Shown here piece by piece: positions 7,537-11,838 of a stretch of DNA of 11,838 nt. Source of the stretch: Verrucomicrobiota bacterium (GTDB taxonomy: Bacteria > Verrucomicrobiota > Verrucomicrobiia > Chthoniobacterales > UBA10450); NCBI GenBank assembly GCA_003219995.1, contig QHRC01000130.1:1607-13444 (forward strand), written 5' to 3'. The notes under the pieces were generated by a model. That model was given only the letters and a program-made list of their open reading frames with translations. It had not been told where the DNA came from and searched no databases. Positions within the stretch are counted from its first letter, which is position 1; every line of letters starts with the position of its first letter. Both the position numbers and the translations under genes were made by a program.

Positions 7537-7815
7537 ATGGCAAGATCGTTGAAAAAAGGACCCTTCGTCGAGTCGCATCTTCTGGAGAAGATCGACAAGA
7601 TGAACAACGCGAGCGCGAAAAAGCCGATCAAGACCTGGTCGCGGCGCTCGATGGTGACGCCGGATTTTGTCGGCCACACGTTTTTGGTTCATAACGGAAA
7701 GATTTTCCAATCCGTTTTTGTGACCGAGAACATGGTCGGTCATAAGCTCGGCGAATTTTCACCGACGCGGGTGTTTAAGAAGCACGGTTCGCATACGGCG
7801 AAGGTGGCGAAATAG
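7537..7815 (+). CDS. rpsS: 30S ribosomal protein S19 (uS19)
   Basis: Small-subunit head protein that forms intersubunit bridges and contacts the A-site tRNA. The 92 residues starting [16 protein letters not shown] at ATG 7537 match the family; an in-frame TTG at 7528 would add only three residues. [19 protein letters not shown] (31-49), [19 protein letters not shown] (51-69), GEFSPTR and the terminal GSHTAKVAK are typical. Normally rplV follows at once. Here a TAG stop is followed by an open frame in the same phase, which starts the unrelated gene at 7825. Confidence 0.98.
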   Translation: MARSLKKGPFVESHLLEKIDKMNNASAKKPIKTWSRRSMVTPDFVGHTFLVHNGKIFQSVFVTENMVGHKLGEFSPTRVFKKHGSHTAKVAK

Positions 7816-7824
7816 AATTTCAAA

Positions 7825-8691
7825 TTGACGATTTCAGATTTCAGATTTGCAGCAGTCTTCGCGGCAGCGCGGCCACAATCTGCAATCTGCAGTTTGCAAT
7901 TTGCAATCGGGTTGTTCCTGATCGCGGCTGCGGCAGCGCAGGGACAGGGGAATAGTTCTTTGTCAGAATCCAAAAAAGTTGAAAACGCGGAATCCCGCGA
8001 CGGCGGGATGACCGCCGCGGCGTTGCTCGCGCAGAACGAAGAATTACGCAAGCAATTGTCGATCCAGCAGGAATCGGTCAGGACGCTGACGAGCAGCCTG
8101 GGGGAATCGAATGCTGAAGCGGAATTATTTCGGCGCAAGTTTTCCGATTTGCAGTTGCGCATGGAAGCGCTCGGTCTGGCTTCAGCGAGCAAAGACCGGG
8201 CAAAAATCGAACAACGGCTCTTGACCGCGGTAAGCGATTTGCAACTGGCTCAAAAGGAGCGCGATGAATATCGCGATCAGATGCTGCGGTTGAACGAAAC
8301 GATGCTGCGATATTTGAAAACTTCGCAGGGTGGCGATGCGCAGGCGCGCATGGATTTGGAAGCGCAATTGCGCGATACGAACTCGCTGGTGGCAAGATCG
8401 ACAAGTGCGCCTCCACGATCGGTGCAGCCAAATTTGATGGATGGCAGCGTGATCAGCGTGAAGGACGAGTGGTCGTTCGTGGTCGGCAACTTCGGTGAAA
8501 AACAAGGGGTGAAAATTGGAATGCCGCTGCGGGTGATGCGGGGTGAACGAAAGATCGCGACGTTGCGAGTGGTTGATGTGCGTCAGCAAATTTGCGGCGC
8601 GGTCATTCAAGAAATGGATTCTGAAAAAGAGAAGATAAAAGTGGGCGACTGCCTCCAGGTGGATGCCCGCGCGAGTGCGAGTTTAAAATGA
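7825..8691 (+). CDS. Unrecognised exported coiled-coil protein inserted between rpsS and rplV
   Basis: Function unknown; 288 residues from a TTG at 7825, the first possible start in this frame, since the frame is closed upstream by the rpsS TAG (7813-7815). Residues about 19-38 are hydrophobic (FAIGLFLIAAAAA) and are followed by QGQGNSS, resembling a signal peptide or membrane anchor. Residues about 64-190 are charged and heptad-like, rich in Glu, Gln, Leu and Arg, and predict a long coiled coil. A short Ser/Pro linker (191-203) leads to a compact beta-rich domain (206-281) with a GVKIGMPLRVMRG motif and closing KVGDCLQV. That domain resembles the small SH3-like barrels common in Verrucomicrobiota and Planctomycetes envelope proteins. 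The first 28 codons overlap short heptamer repeats, so the true start is uncertain; ATG 8005 would remove the hydrophobic segment. Nothing in it suggests a ribosomal role. Confidence 0.75.
   Translation: MTISDFRFAAVFAAARPQSAICSLQFAIGLFLIAAAAAQGQGNSSLSESKKVENAESRDGGMTAAALLAQNEELRKQLSIQQESVRTLTSSLGESNAEAELFRRKFSDLQLRMEALGLASASKDRAKIEQRLLTAVSDLQLAQKERDEYRDQMLRLNETMLRYLKTSQGGDAQARMDLEAQLRDTNSLVARSTSAPPRSVQPNLMDGSVISVKDEWSFVVGNFGEKQGVKIGMPLRVMRGERKIATLRVVDVRQQICGAVIQEMDSEKEKIKVGDCLQVDARASASLK
7831..7908. repeat. Heptamer repeats in inverted orientation
   Basis: Positions 7831-7848 read ATTTCAG twice in tandem (ATTTCAGATTTCAGATTT). Positions 7876-7908 hold about four variants of the heptamer GCAATCT/GCAGTTT/GCAATTT. 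The two blocks are approximate reverse complements of each other (AATCTGAAATCTG against AATCTGCAATCTG), so they can pair across about 28 nt. They overlap the putative 5' end of the gene at 7825. Confidence 0.6.
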
Positions 8692-8711
8692 AAGGAAAGT
8701 TAAAAGGTCAA

Positions 8712-8767
8712 AAGAGTTACAAAGGTTGCAACGGAGGAGCGATTCTCGTTGTAACGATGTAACTCTT
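8712..8767. repeat. Long hairpin between the unknown gene and rplV
   Basis: AAGAGTTACA (8712-8721) pairs perfectly with TGTAACTCTT (8758-8767), and GTTGCAACG (8725-8733) pairs with CGTTGTAAC (8747-8755) with one G-U. The hairpin is followed by TTGTAACGCG-type sequence and T5 (8776-8780). It could weakly terminate or stabilise the upstream transcript, but the T-run is separated from the stem by 8 nt. It fills most of the 104-nt gap before rplV. Confidence 0.65.
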
Positions 8768-8795
8768 GTAACGCGTTTTTAACTACGACAAAGTC

Positions 8796-9284
8796 ATGGA
8801 AGTTAGATCAATATATAAGTACGCGCGGATTTCGCCGTACAAGGTGCGCGAAGTCACGCGCGAGATCCAGGGCCTGCCGGTCTCGACCGCGCTCGACCTG
8901 CTCGCTTATACGCCGAAGAAAGCCGCGTTTCTCATCGGCAAAACGCTGAAGAGCGCGGTTGCGAACGCGGAGAACAACGCGAACCTGAAAGCCGACGGCT
9001 TGGTGGTGAAGGAGGCGGTCGTCGGCGAGGGCCCAACGATGAAGCGAATGATGGCGCGGGCGCGCGGAAGCGGCAGCCGCATTTTGAAGCGCACCAGTCA
9101 CATTCGAATCGTGCTGAGCGACGAGATTGAAGTTGAAACGCGCCAGACGCGGAAAGCGAAACGCGAAAAGGAAAAGAAAGAATCGAAAAAGGAAACGAAA
9201 GCCGGCGAAGCGGCGGAAAGATCGAAAACCAGCGCCGGGAAGAAAGGGAGAGCCAAGAAGGCGGGAAAGAAAGTAAGAAAGTAA
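8796..9284 (+). CDS. rplV: 50S ribosomal protein L22 (uL22) with long basic tail
   Basis: Binds all 23S rRNA domains and lines the exit tunnel, where the tip of its hairpin forms part of the constriction. The family core covers residues 1-112: YARISPYKVREVTREIQG (9-26), ALDLLAYTPKKAAFLIGKTL (32-51), SAVANAENN (53-61) and the hairpin GEGPTMKRMMARARGSGSR (77-95), ending in TSHIRIVLSDE. A Lys/Glu/Arg-rich tail of about 50 residues follows, giving 162 residues against about 110 in E. coli. The ATG at 8796 has no clear Shine-Dalgarno and lies 104 nt after the inserted gene, so expression may depend on read-through of that region. Confidence 0.97.
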   Translation: MEVRSIYKYARISPYKVREVTREIQGLPVSTALDLLAYTPKKAAFLIGKTLKSAVANAENNANLKADGLVVKEAVVGEGPTMKRMMARARGSGSRILKRTSHIRIVLSDEIEVETRQTRKAKREKEKKESKKETKAGEAAERSKTSAGKKGRAKKAGKKVRK

Positions 9285-9295
9285 TTTTCATGCAC

Positions 9296-9409
9296 TGTCA
9301 TTCTGAGCGAAGTGAAACGGAGTCGAAGAATCCCGCGATGTTAGCGAGCGTGTTGCTCCCGGAAGGCCGGGATGCATTTGAGAGGTTCCTCGCTCCGCTC
9401 GGGATGACA
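9296..9409. repeat. Inverted-repeat element before rpsC (copy 1)
   Basis: It begins TGTCATTCTGAGCGAAG (from 9296) and ends CCGCTCGGGATGACA (to 9409); the ends are inverted copies with two G-U pairs. An internal segment (about 9317-9342, GGAGTCGAAGAATC then CGATGTT) recurs at about 10539-10563. TGTCATTCTGAGCGAAG-type repeats are widespread intergenic elements in many bacterial phyla. The element occupies most of the 139-nt rplV-rpsC gap, ending 14 nt before the rpsC ATG. Confidence 0.75.
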
Positions 9410-9423
9410 CACTAGATTTTTTT

Positions 9424-10065
9424 ATGGGACAAAAAGTTAACTGGCGCTCTCGCTGGTACGCGTCGCCGCAGGAGTTGCCGGCGTTTTTGCACAACGATCT
9501 CGAGATCCGCAATTACGTGAAGAAAAAACTGCAGTTTGCCGCGGTTGCGAAAATTGTGATCGAGCGCGCGTGGAACTCCATTCGCGTGACCATTCACACG
9601 GCGCGTCCCGGCATCGTGATCGGTCGCAAAGGCGCCGAGATCGAGAAGATGACTGAAGAAATTTCCAAAATGGCGCAGGGCAAACAGATCAAGATCGACA
9701 TCCAGGAGATCAAAACGCCGGAACTGGACGCTCAACTGGTCGCGGAAAACGTTGCGCTGCAAATTGAGCGTCGCATCGCGTATCGCCGGGCGATGAAAAA
9801 AGCGGTGCAGACGGCGATGGATTTTGGCGCGCAGGGAATTCGTTTGCGCAGCTCAGGTCGGCTGAACGGCGCGGAGATTTCGCGGTCGGAATGGTACCGC
9901 GAAGGCAAGGTCCCGCTGCACACTTTGCGAACGGGAATCGATTACGGATTCGCCGAAGCCAACACGGTTTACGGCAAAATCGGAGTGAAATGCTGGATGT
10001 GTAAGGAACCGGCTGCGCCTCCTCCACCACCTCCTCCTCCGCCCGCGGAGTCAGTTGAGGTTTAA
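9424..10065 (+). CDS. rpsC: 30S ribosomal protein S3 (uS3), with shortened N-terminus
   Basis: Lines the mRNA entry channel and has helicase activity together with S4 and S5; 213 residues. The KH domain carries [24 protein letters not shown] (54-77, containing the GxxG loop). The C-terminal domain shows [19 protein letters not shown] (99-117), [28 protein letters not shown] and [13 protein letters not shown]. The N-terminus is [13 protein letters not shown]. The usual stretch between MGQKV and WxSxWYA (HPxGxRLG and following, about 11-13 residues) is missing in frame. Residues 199-207 are nine consecutive prolines near the C-terminus. The ATG at 9424 follows T7 and has no Shine-Dalgarno. The stop codon overlaps the Shine-Dalgarno of rplP. 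Confidence 0.97.
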   Translation: MGQKVNWRSRWYASPQELPAFLHNDLEIRNYVKKKLQFAAVAKIVIERAWNSIRVTIHTARPGIVIGRKGAEIEKMTEEISKMAQGKQIKIDIQEIKTPELDAQLVAENVALQIERRIAYRRAMKKAVQTAMDFGAQGIRLRSSGRLNGAEISRSEWYREGKVPLHTLRTGIDYGFAEANTVYGKIGVKCWMCKEPAAPPPPPPPPPAESVEV

Positions 10066-10069
10066 GGAG
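10064..10069 (+). promoter_or_regulatory. Shine-Dalgarno site of rplP
   Basis: AAGGAG, 7 nt before the rplP ATG, is the best-spaced Shine-Dalgarno in the window. It overlaps the rpsC stop codon (10063-10065). Because it follows the nine-proline tract at the end of rpsC directly, it may allow independent loading of ribosomes on rplP. Confidence 0.75.
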
Positions 10070-10076
10070 AAAATTT

Positions 10077-10502
10077 ATGCCGTTGATGCCCAAACGCGTG
10101 AAGTATCGCAAGTCCCAGCGGGGAAGCCGCAAGGGAACGGCGTCGCGCAATCTCAGGATCGATTTCGGCGAGTTCGGTTTGCAGACACTCGAGCGCGCCT
10201 GGATCACGAACACGCAGCTTGAAGCCGCGCGGGTGGCGCTTACGCGCAACATGAAGCGCAAAGGCAAATTGTGGATCCGCATTTTTCCCGATAAATCGGT
10301 AACCTCGCGTCCGCCCGAAACGCGCATGGGCAAAGGCAAAGGCCAGCCCGAATACTGGGTGGCGACGGTGCGACCGGGCAACATTTTGTTTGAACTCGAC
10401 GGCGTGACGGAATCGGTCGCGCGCGAATCTCTTCGCCTGGCGGCGGATAAATTGCCGGTGCGCACGAAATTTCTGAGCCGGCACCACGTCGCGCCCGCTT
10501 AA
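10077..10502 (+). CDS. rplP: 50S ribosomal protein L16 (uL16)
   Basis: Late-assembly protein near the A-site and peptidyl-transferase centre, 141 residues. [16 protein letters not shown] (1-16) matches the family N-terminus, and [20 protein letters not shown] (24-43) and the helix with [20 protein letters not shown] follow. [15 protein letters not shown] starts at 81, with R83 aligned to the arginine that is hydroxylated in E. coli (R81). Length and motifs are fully conventional. It has a strong Shine-Dalgarno and starts 11 nt after rpsC. A 184-nt gap holding a repeat element separates it from rpmC. Confidence 0.98.
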   Translation: MPLMPKRVKYRKSQRGSRKGTASRNLRIDFGEFGLQTLERAWITNTQLEAARVALTRNMKRKGKLWIRIFPDKSVTSRPPETRMGKGKGQPEYWVATVRPGNILFELDGVTESVARESLRLAADKLPVRTKFLSRHHVAPA

Positions 10503-10514
10503 CCATGAAATTGT

Positions 10515-10653
10515 TTTGTCATTTTGAGCGAGGCGGAGCGGAGTCGAAGAATCTCTCGATGTTTTTCCCGCTGGTGTGCGAGAAGACAACAACAAGAGAT
10601 GTCTCGATCCATTCGACTTTGCTCGGGGCAAGACTTTCGCTCGACATGACAAA
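10515..10653. repeat. Inverted-repeat element before rpmC (copy 2)
   Basis: It starts TTTGTCATTTTGAGCG (10515-10530) and ends CGCTCGACATGACAAA (10638-10653). Inner segments GAGTCGAA (10541-10548) and ATTCGACTT (about 10611-10619) are also inverted. It shares the GGAGTCGAAGAATC and CGATGTT blocks with the element at 9296-9409, though the interior differs. The remaining 33 nt before the rpmC ATG show no Shine-Dalgarno. Confidence 0.75.
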
Positions 10654-10686
10654 GGCTTGGCACCACGGAGCTGCGACTTAACCAAC

Positions 10687-10890
10687 ATGAAAATCAAAGA
10701 AATCATCGAAATGACCACGGACGAGTTGCTGACCAAGAAACGCGACTTGCGCCAGGAGAGTCTGCATCTGCGTTTGCAGCAGCAGAGCGGCCAGCTCGAA
10801 CAGCCGAGCCGATTGCGTTTGGTGCGGCGCGACGTCGCGCGCATCGAAACCGTGCTTTCGCAGCGCGCCAAGGGGGCGAACAAAGAATAA
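10687..10890 (+). CDS. rpmC: 50S ribosomal protein L29 (uL29)
   Basis: Small two-helix protein at the tunnel exit next to L23, where nascent-chain factors bind. It has 67 residues from the ATG at 10687 (MKIKEIIEMTTDELLTKKRD), the usual length. The central LRQESLHLRLQQQSGQLEQP (18-37) corresponds to the family's L-R-x-E-x-x-x-L-R-x-Q-x-x-x-G-Q-L pattern. RLRLVRRDVARIETVLSQR (39-57) is the second helix. An in-frame ATG at 10576 would add residues encoded by the upstream repeat and is rejected. It lies 3 nt before rpsQ. Confidence 0.96.
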   Translation: MKIKEIIEMTTDELLTKKRDLRQESLHLRLQQQSGQLEQPSRLRLVRRDVARIETVLSQRAKGANKE

Positions 10891-10893
10891 TTT

Positions 10894-11235
10894 ATGGCTG
10901 AGCAAGATCGACAATCACAACTCCGGCAGTGGTCGCAAGCGGAGGATCGACAACCGACGGCCCAGCCGCCGCCGCTACCGGCGCGATTTACCCGCGCGCC
11001 GCGCAAGACGCGCACCGGCGAGGTCATTTCGAGTAGCATGAACAAGACGATTGTGGTGCGGACCGTCACGCGCGTGCCGCATCCGCGGTTTGGAAAAATC
11101 GTCAAGCAGATGAAAAAGTTTTACGCGCACGATGAGGAGAACAAGGCCAAAACCGGCGACACGGTGCGCATCATGGAAACGCGGCCGCTGAGCAAACTGA
11201 AGCGCTGGCGTTTGGTGGAAGTGCTTCAAAAGTAA
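10894..11235 (+). CDS. rpsQ: 30S ribosomal protein S17 (uS17) with N-terminal extension
   Basis: Binds the 5' domain of 16S rRNA early in 30S assembly. The OB-fold core runs from about residue 36: [20 protein letters not shown] (37-56), [20 protein letters not shown] (60-79), then the [20 protein letters not shown] segment (88-107). About 35 residues precede it, rich in Gln, Ser and Pro with a PPPLP stretch (25-29), making 113 residues against about 84 in E. coli. The first part of the extension covers two copies of a GATCGACAA motif (10906-10914 and a second near 10944). The ATG at 10894 is 3 nt after rpmC, which favours this start, as no ATG, GTG or TTG of better context is evident nearer the core. 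Confidence 0.95.
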   Translation: MAEQDRQSQLRQWSQAEDRQPTAQPPPLPARFTRAPRKTRTGEVISSSMNKTIVVRTVTRVPHPRFGKIVKQMKKFYAHDEENKAKTGDTVRIMETRPLSKLKRWRLVEVLQK

Positions 11236-11246
11236 CTCTCGATCTT

Positions 11247-11612
11247 ATGGTGCAACTTCGATCCAGACTGGATGTGGCTGACAATACGGGCGCGCGGATG
11301 GCGACGATGATCGGCGTGATCGGGAAATCGACCCTTTACGCCGGGATCGGCGACGTGATCACGGCCAACGTGAAGGAAGCGAGCGCGACCGGTACGGTGA
11401 AAAAAGGCGAAGTGGTGCGCGCGGTTTTGGTTCGCACGAAACAACCGATCAAACGTGATGACGGTTCGCTCCTGCGCTTCGATAATAACGCGATCGTCAT
11501 CATCGACAAAGATTTAAACCCGCGGGGCACGCGCATATTCGGACCGGTCGCGCGCGAGTTGCGCGAGAGAAATTTTATGAAAATTGTCTCGCTCGCTCCG
11601 GAAGTTTTATGA
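11247..11612 (+). CDS. rplN: 50S ribosomal protein L14 (uL14)
   Basis: Interface protein that forms bridges to the 30S subunit and binds the silencing factor RsfS. The 121 residues are the usual length. [20 protein letters not shown] (7-26), [15 protein letters not shown] (31-45), [15 protein letters not shown] (51-65), [16 protein letters not shown] (71-86), and the terminal [20 protein letters not shown] plus SLAPEVL are diagnostic. It begins 11 nt after rpsQ without a clear Shine-Dalgarno, and its stop codon overlaps the rplX start (ATGA), consistent with coupled translation. It marks the start of the spc-type block. Confidence 0.98.
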   Translation: MVQLRSRLDVADNTGARMATMIGVIGKSTLYAGIGDVITANVKEASATGTVKKGEVVRAVLVRTKQPIKRDDGSLLRFDNNAIVIIDKDLNPRGTRIFGPVARELRERNFMKIVSLAPEVL

Positions 11613-11838
11613 ACCGGATCAAGTTTCACGTTAAGAAAGGGGACCAGGTCGAGGTCATTTCGGGGAACTTTCGCGGCTCGTCCGGCAAGCTGTTGGAAGT
11701 GCTGCCGAAAAGGCAGCGGGTGTTGATCGAAGGTGTGCGCATTATTAAGAAGCATTTGCGCAAGTCGCAGGACAATCCGAGCGGCAAGATCGCGGAGCGG
11801 GAAGGACCGATCCACATTTCAAATGTGAAATTGATCGA
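11609..11838 (+). CDS. rplX: 50S ribosomal protein L24 (uL24), 3' end outside window
   Basis: Assembly-initiator protein of the large subunit; 76 complete codons are visible and the frame is still open at the window edge. [20 protein letters not shown] (1-20) followed by [13 protein letters not shown] is the KOW motif region. [20 protein letters not shown] (41-60), [15 protein letters not shown] (62-76) follow and match the family pattern of VEGxNxxKKH and PIHxSNV. Usual proteins have about 75-105 residues, so the missing part is probably short. The start overlaps the rplN stop codon. Confidence 0.96.
   Translation, partial: MNRIKFHVKKGDQVEVISGNFRGSSGKLLEVLPKRQRVLIEGVRIIKKHLRKSQDNPSGKIAEREGPIHISNVKLI

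Noticed and set aside
8727..8755. Promoter-like pair TTGCAA and TGTAAC before rplV
   Set aside because: Both boxes lie within the arms of the hairpin at 8712-8767, and the -10 match is poor; the pairing explains the sequence better.
9710..10465. 251-codon minus-strand frame across rpsC and rplP
   Set aside because: It is antisense to S3 and L16 and has composition typical of a reverse-complemented ribosomal gene.
9296..10653. Possible CRISPR or insertion sequence from the two related repeats
   Set aside because: Only two divergent copies 1.1 kb apart with essential genes between them, no regular spacers and no transposase reading frame inside either element.
10576..10686. Longer L29 starting at ATG 10576
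   Set aside because: The extra residues are encoded by the repeat at 10515-10653; the ATG at 10687 gives the usual 67-residue L29.
10062..11105. 347-codon minus-strand frame across rplP, rpmC and rpsQ
   Set aside because: It runs antisense to three conserved ribosomal genes and a repeat, with no recognisable domain.

Overview
The window is a bacterial ribosomal-protein superoperon read left to right, with a divergent tRNA-modification gene (tgt) at its left end. The order is rpsL-rpsG-fusA-rpsJ-rplC-rplD-rplW-rplB-rpsS-[unknown gene]-rplV-rpsC-rplP-rpmC-rpsQ-rplN-rplX, with rplX cut by the window end. The str block (S12, S7, EF-G) runs straight into the S10/spc block without tuf. Chlamydiae share this rpsL-rpsG-fusA-rpsJ order. 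Together with the protein sequences, the moderate to high GC and the sparse Shine-Dalgarno sites, it suggests a PVC-superphylum bacterium, most likely an uncultivated soil-type Verrucomicrobiota (Spartobacteria-like). That placement is inference from gene order and family resemblance, not from a search.

Layout. Positions 39-1217 (minus strand): tgt, starting at a GTG and carrying an in-frame GTAG-ended palindromic repeat; a second repeat of the same design lies just upstream of its start. Positions 1218-1474: divergent intergenic region with that repeat, a candidate rpsL promoter, a terminator-like hairpin with a T8 run, and a second hairpin before rpsL. Positions 1475-4922: S12, S7, EF-G, S10. 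Positions 4921-5034: a nested palindrome. Positions 5035-7815: L3, L4, L23, L2, S19, nearly without gaps. Positions 7825-8691: an unrecognised exported or membrane-anchored coiled-coil protein at a junction (S19/L22) that is normally uninterrupted. Positions 8692-8795: another palindrome. Positions 8796-11838: L22, S3, L16, L29, S17, L14, L24, with two related inverted-repeat elements before S3 and before L29. No gene-free stretch exceeds 300 bases.

The encoded proteins make ribosomes (small subunit S12, S7, S10, S19, S3, S17; large subunit L3, L4, L23, L2, L22, L16, L29, L14, L24) and drive translocation (EF-G). Tgt modifies the wobble base of tRNAs read by those ribosomes. The ribosomal genes are conventional; the unusual content is in and around them. 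It comprises a foreign gene, several repeat families at operon junctions and inside coding sequence, an in-frame loss of a conserved N-terminal segment of S3, a nine-proline run at the end of S3, lineage-type charged tails on S12, L3 and L22, and a decamer (AAGATCGACA) that recurs far more often than chance predicts.
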